Source of the DNA: Nonlabens sp. YIK11
GTDB taxonomy: Bacteria > Bacteroidota > Bacteroidia > Flavobacteriales > Flavobacteriaceae
Length of the DNA stretch: 64,000 nucleotides
Assembly (NCBI RefSeq): GCF_001413925.1
Contig: NZ_LBMJ01000001.1
Coordinates: 2,582,001-2,646,000 of the forward strand
Reading direction: 5' to 3'
A program made the position numbers and the translations under genes. Under the pieces are notes generated by a model. The model was not told where the DNA came from, searched no databases, and saw only the letters and a program-made list of their open reading frames with translations. Positions 18,533 through 28,439 of the stretch are shown piece after piece. How positions within the stretch are numbered: the stretch's first letter is position 1; every line of letters starts with the position of its first letter.

Positions 18533-18941
18533 TGTAAAATTTTTATGCAAAATTACTTGTGCATACCAATAACGAAATGGGTAAATTGTTAAGATCACTA
18601 TCGTCTTGAAACCACCAATCTGCTTGCAAAGCCAATAAAATCCAATTTCACTTTAAGATTTGATGTAGGAATTAGAAAACAAGAATATCCTGGAATGCTA
18701 ATAGATTTAACGATAAAAGGATTAAAATCAATTTTATAGATGAACGGTAAGGTTTTGTCGCTAATCAAAAACAAAACAGCTTAAAAAAACTTTATAAGGA
18801 GACTGTGAGTATTTTCCTTTAAAAAATTGTTCTTGTTAAAATTTTAAATTTGTAGGTACAAATAATTTCGCGTTGCAGTACAGATTTTTGAGCCTTAATT
18901 GGCTGGAGTAAAATGTATACTAAGAATATATCAGCATTGAA
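18533..18941. other. Long AT-rich intergenic region
   Basis: About 410 bases with no credible gene. It holds a -7 like element for the secreted-protein gene at its left end (18548-18555, minus strand) and a plus-strand TAAATTTG at 18845-18852 whose transcript would run antisense into the transglutaminase gene. Nothing else is recognisable. Confidence 0.6.
18548..18555 (-). promoter_or_regulatory. Putative -7 element for the secreted-protein gene
   Basis: Minus-strand TAATTTTG 15 nt upstream of the ATG at 18532. No clear -33 partner. Confidence 0.35.
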
Positions 18942-19913
18942 CTATTGCTGCTGTTGCTGCTGCCATTGCATTTGTTTCATTAAGATCTGGTCCTGTTTGT
19001 AATTCTGTTCCTGGGATTGTGTTTGGATCTTGTTGAATATTCGACCTGCGGCAAATTCTTCTACAGTTTTTACGCGTACGGTGTAAGTGGTCTCGTTAGA
19101 CCCATTACCAGATAAATAAACGACTCCTTTAATAGGCGCACAATCTTTATAGTCACGACCGTGCGTCACCTTGATATGATTTCCAGCGGCCATAAGATTG
19201 TTGGTAGGGTCAAAACCTATCCAACCATTTCCAGGAATAAAGCATTCCACCCAAGCGTGCATCTGTAAATCACCTACCAGTCCATTATCTTGATGTAAGT
19301 AACCCGAAACGTAACGCGCTGGTATGCCATTCAATCTTGCCATTCCACAAAAAACATGTGTAAAATCCTGACAAACACCTTGTTTCTTGGTTAATATCTC
19401 AGTGATTGTGGATTCTGTTGTGGTGACTTCTGTTTTGAAAGTGAAATAATTAAAAGACCATTTCGTCAATTCCAATAAATTCTGGAAAACCGTTGTGGAC
19501 CGATCCATTTTAAATAACTCTTGAAATTGCTTTGGAATCGTGGTCAACTCTGTTGGAGTTAAAAAAGATTCATGATCCACTTTAAACACCAGTTGATCAA
19601 GCGCTTTAAAATCAGCCGTAGGATCTGTAGGCTTTACCGCGGCAAAGGGATTTTGATCTTCTTTGACCAGTTCAATACGAGCGGTAAACTCAATGGAATG
19701 AATAGGTTTTTTAACTCTCAATTTGAGCGTCTTATTACCAAATCCATCTACAGATTCCTGATAAGGCACTGCTTCAGAATTCTCAAAAGTATATTGATGG
19801 ATGGACTGTGATTCATTATTTTCCGGAATGATCAAAAACTGCCACAAGGCCTCTTTTAATGGCGACTCATAGGTGTTTTTAGAGTGGTAAATGATCTGAT
19901 ATTTCAGGGCCAT
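18942..19913 (-). CDS. Transglutaminase-like protein of the alpha-E/ATP-grasp cluster, Gln-rich tail
   Basis: 323 residues. A bacterial transglutaminase N-terminal beta domain (about 1-85) leads to the transglutaminase-like core with catalytic Cys181 (KKQGVCQDFTHVFCGMARLNGIPARYVSGY), His219 (MHAWVECF) and Asp235 (GWIGFDPTNN). Known relatives act as peptidases or amide-forming/cleaving enzymes. The C-terminal ~30 residues are Gln/Lys-rich and end in WQQQQQQ, encoded by a CAG/CAA run at 18945-18962. It is the last gene of an operon with the alpha-E and ATP-grasp genes, a combination predicted to make or modify short peptides. Confidence 0.9.
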   Translation of the reverse strand: MALKYQIIYHSKNTYESPLKEALWQFLIIPENNESQSIHQYTFENSEAVPYQESVDGFGNKTLKLRVKKPIHSIEFTARIELVKEDQNPFAAVKPTDPTADFKALDQLVFKVDHESFLTPTELTTIPKQFQELFKMDRSTTVFQNLLELTKWSFNYFTFKTEVTTTESTITEILTKKQGVCQDFTHVFCGMARLNGIPARYVSGYLHQDNGLVGDLQMHAWVECFIPGNGWIGFDPTNNLMAAGNHIKVTHGRDYKDCAPIKGVVYLSGNGSNETTYTVRVKTVEEFAAGRIFNKIQTQSQEQNYKQDQILMKQMQWQQQQQQ

Positions 19914-19953
19914 CGGCTATGCAAATTGAGAGTGTAAATAAAAGCAATTCTTA

Positions 19954-20898
19954 CTAATAATGTAGGTACTCCTTCTCTACAGTATTGGCGACTTGGTACA
20001 GGGTATTCTGGATCTCGCTGATGTGTTTTTCAATATCCTTCTCGATACTTTCCACTTGGAGGTACTTGTATTTTGCTTGGGTTTTTCCAATCAAATAGGC
20101 AGCAGATCCTTTGGTTGGCAGCTTTTCCTGTGAGATTTCATCAATATGTCTACCTGTTCTGTTCAGGCTATTCATAATGGATCGCGGGCAATCTGGATGA
20201 AGTACCAGAAACTCCAACACATTCTTACAATTAGGTGCCTTTTTGTAATAACGACGCATCATGTCATGCGACTCAATACATTTTAATAGTGTGATCCATT
20301 CATAACTATTGTTCAGATCATTGTTGCTGTTTTGAGAGACCAGCGCGTCCTTATACTTGGCATGAATGATGCGGCTCACTTGAATCGCTCTTTCAATACT
20401 TATTCCCAACATAATAATGGCATAGATCTCATCGTGAAATAATGTACCTCGTATTTTTTCCCTTAAGATCGCCGAAGACTCGGTAACCAAAACAGTAAAA
20501 TCAAACAGCCCTTTATTTTTATAGAACTCCACATCATAATTGAGCACCGCATGATAAAATTTATTTAGAGATTCATACAACTCCGTAGAAATCACATCGC
20601 GAGCACTGTTGGCATTTTCACGAGCATTTTTTACGGCATTGATGATGGAAAAATCAGATGCGGTATTCAAACCTATGTCAAACAATACTTCCTTCTCATC
20701 CAGGATGGTTTCCTGATCCACTACGATGGTATTTGCCATAAACAAGGAAGATCGCAGGACTCGTTGTCTGGATTGAGATTTCTCGCTGGGCGCATCCAGT
20801 GACGAGAAATAATTGACGTTCAAGAATCGGGCGATGTGTTCTGAGCGCTCGATATAGCGGCCCATCCAGAATAAATTATTGGCAACGCGTGCTAACAT
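19954..20898 (-). CDS. Alpha-E domain protein (DUF403)
   Basis: 314 residues, all-helical. It begins MLARVANNLFWMGRYIERSEHIARFLNVNYF, the diagnostic start of the alpha-E family, and continues with conserved NARENANSARDVISTELYESLN and DHPDCPRSI-like (LHPDCPRSIMNSL) segments. It always occurs with a circularly permuted ATP-grasp and a transglutaminase, as here. The exact role is unproven; it is thought to serve the same peptide ligation/modification reaction. It lies 40 nt before the transglutaminase gene and 85 nt after the ATP-grasp gene. Confidence 0.92.
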   Translation of the reverse strand: MLARVANNLFWMGRYIERSEHIARFLNVNYFSSLDAPSEKSQSRQRVLRSSLFMANTIVVDQETILDEKEVLFDIGLNTASDFSIINAVKNARENANSARDVISTELYESLNKFYHAVLNYDVEFYKNKGLFDFTVLVTESSAILREKIRGTLFHDEIYAIIMLGISIERAIQVSRIIHAKYKDALVSQNSNNDLNNSYEWITLLKCIESHDMMRRYYKKAPNCKNVLEFLVLHPDCPRSIMNSLNRTGRHIDEISQEKLPTKGSAAYLIGKTQAKYKYLQVESIEKDIEKHISEIQNTLYQVANTVEKEYLHY

Positions 20899-20950
20899 AA
20901 ATGTGTTTTTGTGTAATGGTTGATAGGTAAATGAAAGGATGTTTGAAGGG

Positions 20951-20970
20951 TTCGCTTTCGCGAAAGCGAA
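20951..20970. repeat. Iterated palindrome copy 7 (full 20 bp)
   Basis: TTCGCTTTCGCGAAAGCGAA, 13 nt downstream of the ATP-grasp stop codon, within the operon and ahead of the alpha-E gene. Confidence 0.95.
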
Positions 20971-20983
20971 CTCAACACCAGCC

Positions 20984-22447
20984 TCATGGTTTTAAAACCC
21001 AGGTATCTTTTGATCCGCCACCTTGTGAGGAATTCACAATCAAGTTACCCTTTTGCAAGGCCACACGGGTCAAGCCGCCTTTGAGCACAAATTCCTTGTC
21101 CTTACCTAGAATCGTGTATGTGCGCAAATCGACGTGTCGCGGCTCAAATGAATTGGCATCTTCTATATAGGTAGCGTGAACGGACAGCGACATGATGGGC
21201 TGTGCGATGTATTTGCGCGGACTGGCCTGTATGGTTTTCTTGACCTCTTCAATTTCAGCCTTTGTCAGTTTATTCCCTATGGAAATGCCGTATCCACCAG
21301 CCTCGTCCACGGGTTTGATGACCAGCTTGTCAATGTTTTCCAAAACATATTTCAGCTCTTCTGGGCGGCTGCAATGGTAGGTATACACATTATTTAGAAT
21401 AGGCTCTTCATCAAGATAATATTTGATGATTTCTGGCATATAAGTGTACACCGCTTTATCATCTGCAACGCCGGTTCCTGGTGCGTTTACTAAAGTCACA
21501 TTGCCCTTGCGGTAAGCCGAAAATAAACCGGGAACACCCAATGTTGAATCTGGCTTGAACTCCATGGGATCGATAAACTGGTCATCAATCCTGCGGTAGA
21601 TCACATCCACACGTTCTGGTCCATTGATGGTCTGCATGTAAACGAAATCATTCTCTACAAAAAGATCACGACCTTCCACAAGCTCCACGCCCATAGCTTT
21701 GGCGAGATAGGAATGCTCATAATATGCCGAATTATAAATTCCTGGCGTGATGACCACACAATTGGGCTGGTCCACGCCCAAAGGTTTTACAGTCTCCATG
21801 ATCTCCAAAAGGTTCTGCGCATAATCTGTCACGGTAAACGTTTGGTATTCATCAAAAACACCAAACAAAGCCTTTTTCAATGCAGTGCGATTGCAAATCA
21901 CGTAGCTCACGCCAGATGGACAACGTATGTTGTCCTCGAGCACATAGTACTCACCATCGCTATGCTTGATCAGGTCTGTTCCAGAAATATGGTTGTAGAT
22001 GCCACCAGGTGGCTCTATCCCATTCATTTGATTGAGATAATTTGTACTGGAGCTGATCATTTCCAAGGGGACGATACCATCCTTGATAATTTTCTTGTCG
22101 TGATAGATATCATAGAGAAAATGATTGAGCGCCTTGCTGCGCTGTAACACGCCGCGCTCGATGTGATCCCATTCCTTAGCATCAATAATTCTGGGAAAGA
22201 GATCAAAAGGAAAAATTTTCTCTTTGGTTTCTTTCCCACCATATACCTGGAACGTGATGCCTTGATTAAAGAAAGAGGATTTTGCCTTATTGTTCAAGGT
22301 GGCAAAATCGTCCACACTGTGCTCGCTGTAAATATCAAAGAGCTTTTTGTAGACCTCCTTTACGTTTCCATCCTTATCAAAGATCTCGTCATAGGTTTCG
22401 GGAGCTCTTTCATAGTTAGAAAAAATCGGATGATTAGATTGGATCAT
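20984..22447 (-). CDS. Circularly permuted ATP-grasp protein (DUF404/DUF407 type)
   Basis: 487 residues, the usual length. Family landmarks are WDHIERGVLQRSKALNHFLYDIYHDKKI, GIYNHISGTDLIKHSDGEYYVLEDNIRCPSGVSYV, VVITPGIYNSAYYEHSYLAKAMGVELVEGRDL and the nucleotide-binding NIDKLVIKPVDEAGGYGISIGNKL, with RHVDLRTYTILG near the end. These are the ATP-grasp carboxylate-amine ligase elements in permuted order. It should activate a carboxylate by phosphorylation and join it to an amine. First gene of the ATP-grasp/alpha-E/transglutaminase operon. Confidence 0.93.
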   Translation of the reverse strand: MIQSNHPIFSNYERAPETYDEIFDKDGNVKEVYKKLFDIYSEHSVDDFATLNNKAKSSFFNQGITFQVYGGKETKEKIFPFDLFPRIIDAKEWDHIERGVLQRSKALNHFLYDIYHDKKIIKDGIVPLEMISSSTNYLNQMNGIEPPGGIYNHISGTDLIKHSDGEYYVLEDNIRCPSGVSYVICNRTALKKALFGVFDEYQTFTVTDYAQNLLEIMETVKPLGVDQPNCVVITPGIYNSAYYEHSYLAKAMGVELVEGRDLFVENDFVYMQTINGPERVDVIYRRIDDQFIDPMEFKPDSTLGVPGLFSAYRKGNVTLVNAPGTGVADDKAVYTYMPEIIKYYLDEEPILNNVYTYHCSRPEELKYVLENIDKLVIKPVDEAGGYGISIGNKLTKAEIEEVKKTIQASPRKYIAQPIMSLSVHATYIEDANSFEPRHVDLRTYTILGKDKEFVLKGGLTRVALQKGNLIVNSSQGGGSKDTWVLKP

Positions 22448-22629
22448 TGATGAGTGTTTTTGTTAAAATAAAACAAGAAGACCAATCAAAGTATTAAGAT
22501 GTACATAAATATGTTAGAAAAACGAGAGAATGCCTTTAAATCTTTTAAACTAAAAATATGTCTATTAATTTCTCAAATTAAAGGTATCGTTTCTACGATT
22601 TATACAATTAATGAGTTTCAAGAAAATAA

Positions 22630-22655
22630 AAGGATGAGCTGATGCTCATCCTTTT
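22630..22655. terminator. Intrinsic terminator after icmF
   Basis: AAAAGGATGAGC-TGAT-GCTCATCCTTTT hairpin with A and T tracts, 60 nt downstream of the icmF stop codon on the minus strand. Confidence 0.8.
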
Positions 22656-22710
22656 ATTGGGGTTAAAATTTAATATTAAAATGCTATTAAGGTACTTTGC
22701 TATCGCTTCC

Positions 22711-25700
22711 CTACATATTCCTCCTATACTGACCACCTACCTCAAACAAAGCTTCAGTGATCTGGCCTAGCGTACAGATTTTGGTGGCTTCCATCAAGTG
22801 TTCAAAAATATTTCCTTGTTCGACGGCAGCTTGTTGAATGTTTGAAAGTTGTTCTTGTTGCGCTTTCGCGAAAGCGGAATGCAAATTATCCTTAGTAGCA
22901 ATTTGAGCCTGTTTCTCTTCTTCCGTCGCTCTAATAACCTCAGCTGGTAGGACCGTTGGGCTACCTTTCGAGCTTAAGAACGTGTTCACTCCTATGATCG
23001 GGAACTCGCCGGTGTGTTTCAACATCTCGTAATGCATGGACTCTTCCTGGATCTTGCTGCGCTGATACATGGTTTCCATAGCACCTAGCACGCCACCACG
23101 TTCTGTGATGCGGTCAAATTCCTCGAGAACGGCAGCCTCAACCAGTTCTGTCAACTCTTCAATGATAAAGGCGCCTTGAATAGGGTTCTCGTTTTTGGCA
23201 AGTCCTAATTCCTTATTGATGATCAACTGGATGGCCATGGCACGTCTTACCGATTCTTCCGTTGGTGTGGTGATCGCCTCGTCATAGGCGTTGGTATGCA
23301 ACGAGTTACAATTGTCATTTATAGCGTAAAGAGCTTGCAGCGTAGTTCTAATATCGTTGAAGTCAATCTCTTGTGCGTGAAGTGATCTACCGCTGGTCTG
23401 AATGTGATATTTCAACATCTGCGCACGCTCGTTAGCGCCGTATTTATTCTTCATGGCTTTGGCCCAAATCTTTCTCGCCACACGACCGATAACAGAATAC
23501 TCTGGATCAATACCATTTGAGAAGAAGAAACTTAAGTTAGGACCAAATTTATTGATGTCCATACCGCGGCTCAAGTAGTATTCTACATAGGTAAATCCAT
23601 TTGCCAGTGTAAAAGCCAACTGTGTAATGGGGTTTGCTCCGGCCTCTGCAATGTGATATCCAGAAATAGAAACGCTATAGAAGTTGCGCACTTTTTCTTC
23701 AATAAAGTATTCTTGAACGTCACCCATCAATCGCAGGGCAAATTCGGTTGAGAAAATACACGTGTTTTGTGCCTGATCTTCCTTTAGGATATCTGCTTGA
23801 ACGGTACCGCGCACTTGCGCCAGCGTTTCAGCTTTGATTTTTGTATAATCTGCTGGTTCCAATATCTGGTCGCCCGTCAGACCTAAAAGCATCAGGCCAA
23901 GACCATCATTGCCTTCTGGCAATTTGCTGGTATCTACCTGGCCGTTTTTGGAATACACCTTTTCGCCTTGAGCGTTTAAATAAGAAGGCCTTTCAACATT
24001 ATTGTCATCATAGATTTCCTTGAGCTTTGCTTCTACTTTATCGCCTAGTCCATTTTCTGTAATGAAACGTTCACAGTTTTGATCAATCGCAGCATTCATG
24101 AAGAATCCCAACAACATGGGCGCTGGACCATTGATCGTCATAGAAACCGATGTCATCGCATGCGACAGGTCAAAACCAGAATATAATTTTTTAGCATCGT
24201 CCAGACAGCAGATGCTTACACCAGCATTACCGATCTTTCCATAAATATCTGGTCGCAATCCTGGATCGTTACCGTAAAGCGTCACACTATCAAATGCGGT
24301 ACTCAAACGTTTTGCCGGCATCCCAAGACTCACATAGTGAAAACGTTTGTTGGTACGTTCTGGTCCACCTTCACCGGCAAACATTCTGGTAGGATCTTCT
24401 CCTGTTCTCTTAAACGGATACAATCCTGCGGTATAAGGAAATTCTCCAGGCACATTTTCCTGCAGGCACCATTTTAAAATATCGCCCCAAGCAGTGTATT
24501 TAGGCAACGCTACTTTAGGAATCATTTTATGGGAAAGTGACTCTGTATGCGTTTCAATCTTGATGACTTTATCTCTTACCTGGAACTCATAAATAGGTTG
24601 TTTGTATCTATTTACTTTCTCATCCCAAGTCGTGATGATTTCCCAATTGTAGGGATCCAGGTCTTTTAACGTTTTGTTGAATTGGGCGATGAGCAATTCT
24701 ATGAATTCTTTGTCATCCTGAACTTGTTTCAGGATCTCTTCTTCATTTAAACCTTTTTCTGTAATGAACTGTTCTCGACTGCCGCTCGAACTGACATTTT
24801 CATTTTGTTCAACTAGCGTAAGTATCGTTTGATAAATACCAAATAGCTTTTGGGCAACCTTTGACTGAACTTCAGCGGTTTGATCGTAAGATCTGTTACT
24901 TTCTGCAATCTCGCTCAGGTAGCGTGTTCTCGATGGTGGAATCACAAAGATCTTTTCGCTTTGTGCTTTGTTAAGTTCGTTTGTAGAGCTGAAATCGGCT
25001 CCGGTTTTCTCGGTGACCTCAGTCATCAAGGCCTCGTACAACGCATTCATTCCAGGATCGTTGAACTGGCTTGCGATGGTACCATAAACTGGCAAGGTCT
25101 CAGGGTCTGCTTCCCAAAGGTTGTGATTGCGTTGGTACTGTTTTTTAACATCGCGCAAGGCATCCAGTGAGCCACGTTTGTCAAATTTGTTGATCGCCAC
25201 CACATCTGCAAAATCCAGCATATCGATCTTCTCCAGTTGTGTCGCCGCACCAAATTCTGGTGTCATGACATATAAAGACACATCGCTGTGCTCCAAGATT
25301 TCAGTATCGCTTTGCCCTATACCGCTGGTTTCAAGAATGATCAAATCATAGTTGGCCGCCTTTAAAACATCAACAGCTTCCTGCACGTGTTTAGAAAGAG
25401 CCAGATTGGACTGGCGTGTCGCTAGCGATCGCATATAAACACGATCGTTGTTGATCGCATTCATGCGTATTCTATCACCCAATAAGGCGCCACCAGTCTT
25501 GCGCTTTGATGGATCTACAGAGATCACACCTATGTTTTTTTCAGGGAAATCGATGAGAAAACGACGTATCAATTCGTCTACTAATGATGATTTTCCCGCA
25601 CCACCAGTTCCCGTGATTCCTAGGACAGGTGCTTGTTTTTCGGTTTTATCGGCTTCGTTAAAATGTTTTACGAAGTCTTCGTGTCTGTTTTCGGCCAGCG

Positions 25701-26214
25701 ATATGAGCCTTGCAATCGTCGGCACGTGGTTTTGCAATAATTCTCCGTTTAAGTTCGCTTTCGCGAAAGCGGGAACAGGAACATCACACTGCTTCACAAG
25801 ATCATTGATCATTCCCTGCAATCCCATGGCACGACCGTCGTCTGGCGAATAGATGCGCGTGATACCATACTCCATCAATTCCTCAATTTCTGATGGCAGG
25901 ATCACACCACCACCACCACCAAAAATCTTGATGTGGCCAGCGCCCTTTTCTACCAGCAAATCACGCATGTACTTGAAATATTCGTTGTGACCACCTTGAT
26001 AGGAAGTCATGGCAATACCATTGGCATCTTCTTGAATGGCAGTATTGACGACTTCTTCCACACTTCTATCGTGGCCCAAGTGGATCACTTCACAACCCGT
26101 GGATTGTATGATGCGACGCATGATATTGATTGCAGCGTCATGACCGTCAAAAAGACTGGCGGCAGTAACGATACGTACTTTATTTACTGGGATATATGGC
26201 GTTTGATCTTGCAT
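22711..26214 (-). CDS. icmF: Fused isobutyryl-CoA mutase-type protein IcmF (B12 domain, MeaB-like GTPase, mutase)
   Basis: 1167 residues with the IcmF order: cobalamin-binding domain ([15 protein letters not shown], axial His25), a MeaB-like GTPase chaperone domain with P-loop GTGGAGKSS near 205-215 and a NKFD motif, a linker, then the large acyl-CoA mutase barrel ([31 protein letters not shown] ... [35 protein letters not shown]). It rearranges branched and linear acyl-CoA with adenosylcobalamin. The linker carries in-frame repeat sequence (ILKQVQDD from an inverted repeat at 24712-24736). Two iterated palindromes are translated as AFAKA near 22870 and 25760. No cobalamin riboswitch was seen upstream. 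Confidence 0.94.
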   Translation of the reverse strand: MQDQTPYIPVNKVRIVTAASLFDGHDAAINIMRRIIQSTGCEVIHLGHDRSVEEVVNTAIQEDANGIAMTSYQGGHNEYFKYMRDLLVEKGAGHIKIFGGGGGVILPSEIEELMEYGITRIYSPDDGRAMGLQGMINDLVKQCDVPVPAFAKANLNGELLQNHVPTIARLISLAENRHEDFVKHFNEADKTEKQAPVLGITGTGGAGKSSLVDELIRRFLIDFPEKNIGVISVDPSKRKTGGALLGDRIRMNAINNDRVYMRSLATRQSNLALSKHVQEAVDVLKAANYDLIILETSGIGQSDTEILEHSDVSLYVMTPEFGAATQLEKIDMLDFADVVAINKFDKRGSLDALRDVKKQYQRNHNLWEADPETLPVYGTIASQFNDPGMNALYEALMTEVTEKTGADFSSTNELNKAQSEKIFVIPPSRTRYLSEIAESNRSYDQTAEVQSKVAQKLFGIYQTILTLVEQNENVSSSGSREQFITEKGLNEEEILKQVQDDKEFIELLIAQFNKTLKDLDPYNWEIITTWDEKVNRYKQPIYEFQVRDKVIKIETHTESLSHKMIPKVALPKYTAWGDILKWCLQENVPGEFPYTAGLYPFKRTGEDPTRMFAGEGGPERTNKRFHYVSLGMPAKRLSTAFDSVTLYGNDPGLRPDIYGKIGNAGVSICCLDDAKKLYSGFDLSHAMTSVSMTINGPAPMLLGFFMNAAIDQNCERFITENGLGDKVEAKLKEIYDDNNVERPSYLNAQGEKVYSKNGQVDTSKLPEGNDGLGLMLLGLTGDQILEPADYTKIKAETLAQVRGTVQADILKEDQAQNTCIFSTEFALRLMGDVQEYFIEEKVRNFYSVSISGYHIAEAGANPITQLAFTLANGFTYVEYYLSRGMDINKFGPNLSFFFSNGIDPEYSVIGRVARKIWAKAMKNKYGANERAQMLKYHIQTSGRSLHAQEIDFNDIRTTLQALYAINDNCNSLHTNAYDEAITTPTEESVRRAMAIQLIINKELGLAKNENPIQGAFIIEELTELVEAAVLEEFDRITERGGVLGAMETMYQRSKIQEESMHYEMLKHTGEFPIIGVNTFLSSKGSPTVLPAEVIRATEEEKQAQIATKDNLHSAFAKAQQEQLSNIQQAAVEQGNIFEHLMEATKICTLGQITEALFEVGGQYRRNM
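22861..22876. repeat. Iterated palindrome copy 8 (inside icmF)
   Basis: Perfect core in the icmF frame, translated as SAFAKAQ near the C-terminus. Confidence 0.95.
24712..24736. repeat. Second repeat family, in frame inside icmF
   Basis: On the minus strand ATCCTGAA-ACAAG-TTCAGGAT followed by GAC. It is an 8-bp inverted repeat with a 5-nt loop, translated as ILKQVQDD in the linker between the GTPase and mutase domains. A related copy lies at 44675-44700. Confidence 0.8.
25756..25771. repeat. Iterated palindrome copy 9 (inside icmF)
   Basis: Perfect core in the icmF frame, translated as PAFAKAN between the B12-binding and GTPase domains. Confidence 0.95.
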
Positions 26215-26239
26215 TGCGAATTTCGTATTTAAGGTGCTG

Positions 26240-26247
26240 CAAAATTA
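26240..26247 (-). promoter_or_regulatory. Putative -7 element for icmF
   Basis: Minus-strand TAATTTTG 26 nt upstream of the icmF ATG. No good -33 partner was found. Confidence 0.35.
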
Positions 26248-26315
26248 CGAAAACGATAGCGTTGCGCTTGCTAATGATGTTTTAAACTTTCGCGAGTTTT
26301 CAAGATCTTAGATAC

Positions 26316-27410
26316 ATGAAATTACTACCAGCCCTACTTCTCGTTTTCTTGACCATTTCCTGCTCTGATCCTGAGACGGTTGAGTCCTCAACACCTGATG
26401 AGGCAATGCTTTATTTTCCGCCAGTTGATGGTACGACTTGGGAAACAACAACTCCAGAAAGCTTGGGATGGGACGAGTCTAAACTAGCAGAATTATATTC
26501 CTTTCTGGAAAACAATAACACCAGAGCATTCATACTACTTAAAGATGGTAAAATAGCTAGTGAAAAATATTGGGGAAAAGACCTTCTGGAACGTTTTGAT
26601 TTTGATGCTAATTCACAATGGTATTGGGCCAGTGCCGGAAAATCCTTGACCAGTGTTCTTACAGGAATTGGGCAAGACAAAGGACTTTTATCCATTGATG
26701 ATGCCACCCAAGACTATTTAGGCACTGGATGGACATCCATGATGGCTGGTCAGGAACGCCGTATTTCTATTAGGAATCAATTGTCCATGAATACCGGACT
26801 GGATTTTACCAATGGCAATTTGAGTTGTACTGATCCAGCTTGTCTCAACTACAAATCAGACCCTGCAACCGAATGGTATTACTACAATGCGCCATATACA
26901 TTGTTGCACGAGGTGATTTCTATAGCTGGAAATGCTAGCTATAACCAATTAACCGATGAATGGCTTGAAAATAAAATTGGTATGTCTGGTACCTGGCGAG
27001 AATTGGATCAAAATAATGTGTATTTCAGCACTGCCAGAGATGCGGCACGCTTTGGCTTGTTCAATCTAGCTCGAGGAACTTGGGACGATCAACAAATACT
27101 TACTGAAGCATATTTCTCGCAAATGACACAAACCTCACAAAATCAAAATCCGTCTTACGGTTTTTTATGGTGGTTGAATGGCAAGAGCGAGACTGTTTTT
27201 CCCTCTTCAACAGTCGCTGTCAATCGGCCAGTGACCTTGAATGCTCCTGATGATATGTTCAGCGCTTTAGGGAAAAATGGACAAATCATTGACGTGGTAC
27301 CCAGTGAGAACCTAGTTTTGGTACGATTAGGAGGCAATCCAGATGACGCTGAAATTCCCATCGTGATGCACGATGAATTATGGGAAATCCTATCTCAAAT
27401 TATCAATTAG
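26316..27410 (+). CDS. Lipoprotein serine hydrolase, class C beta-lactamase fold
   Basis: 364 residues. A lipoprotein signal (LLVFLTISC, Cys16) precedes a beta-lactamase/penicillin-binding fold: SxxK motif SAGK (Ser106, Lys109), Tyr-x-Asn motif in YYNAPY, and GKNG in the KTG position (ALGKNGQ). These are the three active-site motifs of class C beta-lactamases, DD-peptidases and esterases. The Lys-Asn-Gly variant argues for an esterase or peptidase rather than a true beta-lactamase. It is lipid-anchored in the envelope. Divergent from icmF and monocistronic. Confidence 0.9.
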   Translation: MKLLPALLLVFLTISCSDPETVESSTPDEAMLYFPPVDGTTWETTTPESLGWDESKLAELYSFLENNNTRAFILLKDGKIASEKYWGKDLLERFDFDANSQWYWASAGKSLTSVLTGIGQDKGLLSIDDATQDYLGTGWTSMMAGQERRISIRNQLSMNTGLDFTNGNLSCTDPACLNYKSDPATEWYYYNAPYTLLHEVISIAGNASYNQLTDEWLENKIGMSGTWRELDQNNVYFSTARDAARFGLFNLARGTWDDQQILTEAYFSQMTQTSQNQNPSYGFLWWLNGKSETVFPSSTVAVNRPVTLNAPDDMFSALGKNGQIIDVVPSENLVLVRLGGNPDDAEIPIVMHDELWEILSQIIN

Positions 27411-27522
27411 AAGTCACTTGCTGTTTTATTATTAATGAAGCGCTTTCTTTAGATTGTGATTTCTGTAAGAAAAGACATATTAAATTTTCGGATATTTGAG
27501 AGAACTGACCAAATTTCTCACC

Positions 27523-28311
27523 ATGAGCTCCAGCAAAAAAGAAACACTCGCCCGTATAGGTATCGCGACTAAAGGAATTATTTACACTATTTTAGGAGGA
27601 TTGACGGCCTATGCAGCCTTTAATTCCAGGAAAAATCTCACCTCAAGCGATGGTGCGCTGGAATATATTGCAAGTCAAAGCTTCGGTAAATTACTGTTGA
27701 TCATTACAATCATAGGAATCGCAGGATATGTTTTCTGGCGATTGTATCTCGTAATCAAGAATCCAGATGGTAATTCAGATTCAGAAGCCAAGTCTACCGT
27801 GAAACGTATTGGATATTTTTTGAGCGCCGTTTCCTATGCGCTGTTAGCGTACACCGCTATTGAAATTATTTTGAATAGTTCACAAGGTGGTTCTGGAACG
27901 CAAGGATGGCTTTCCATGATTCTGGATCAATCTTGGGGATCTATTTTGGTATACCTTATTGCATTGATCTTATTGGGTAAAGCCATTTATGAATTGTACA
28001 GGGCCTATTCCGGAAAGTTCAAAAAGCGTATTCAAAATGCAGAGCTTGACCACAAAGCACAATCCTTTCTAATTAAAGCCGGTAAAGCAGGTTTTACGGC
28101 TCGTGCGATCGTATTTGGGATCATAGCGTTTTTATTCTTTAAAGCAGCCTCACAATCTGATGCTCAAATGGCTGGAGGCACAAAACAGGCTTTTTCTTTT
28201 CTGCAAGAACAAGGTGGCCTGGTTCTTCTGGGCATTGTAGCCTTTGGCTTGGCTCTGTACGGCATCTATCTGCTGGCCAGTTCCAGATATAGAAACATTC
28301 CTATTCAGTAA
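27523..28311 (+). CDS. DUF1206 membrane protein, first of a tandem pair
   Basis: About 262 residues from ATG 27523 (MSSSKKETLARIGIATKGIIYTILG). The longer TTG-initiated form from 27496 is not supported. Three repeats of a two-helix unit give six transmembrane segments; each unit has the pattern RxGIATKG..YxxxG / RxGFTARAIVFGIIAFL. That is the DUF1206 architecture, function unknown. The next gene encodes a diverged paralogue with the same start and end (GLYLLASSRYRNIPIQ versus GLYLILSGKHRNIPIK), so the pair arose by tandem duplication. Confidence 0.85.
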   Translation: MSSSKKETLARIGIATKGIIYTILGGLTAYAAFNSRKNLTSSDGALEYIASQSFGKLLLIITIIGIAGYVFWRLYLVIKNPDGNSDSEAKSTVKRIGYFLSAVSYALLAYTAIEIILNSSQGGSGTQGWLSMILDQSWGSILVYLIALILLGKAIYELYRAYSGKFKKRIQNAELDHKAQSFLIKAGKAGFTARAIVFGIIAFLFFKAASQSDAQMAGGTKQAFSFLQEQGGLVLLGIVAFGLALYGIYLLASSRYRNIPIQ

Positions 28312-28384
28312 GAATCTTTTTCAAATTGGCATTCTCGATTTGTTAAGTTCTACCGAACTTTCCGTCGATAGCTCTTGATATAGC

Positions 28385-28434
28385 AGTAGATTGAGTAACT
28401 TGAACCTTCTTAAGCTTCAAGTAACTCCACTACT
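28385..28434 (+). promoter_or_regulatory. Long hairpin directly before the second DUF1206 gene
   Basis: AGTAG..GAGTAACTTGAA pairs with TTCAAGTAACTC..CTACT around the loop CCTTCTTAAGC, with one A-A mismatch. It ends 5 nt before the TTG start at 28440. There is no T tract, so a terminator is unlikely. It may limit or time translation of the downstream gene. Confidence 0.4.
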
Positions 28435-28439
28435 CAACA

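Noticed and set aside
18914..19003. Plus-strand 29-codon frame rich in cysteine (six consecutive Cys) behind a TAAATTTG at 18845
   Set aside because: It is the antisense of the poly-Gln tract of the transglutaminase; the run of TGC/TGT follows from CAG/CAA repeats. No ribosome-binding context or other support.
22448..22710. Search for a cobalamin riboswitch or other RNA element around icmF
   Set aside because: Only the terminator at 22630-22655 is visible downstream, and nothing resembling a B12-box lies upstream of icmF at 26215-26315.
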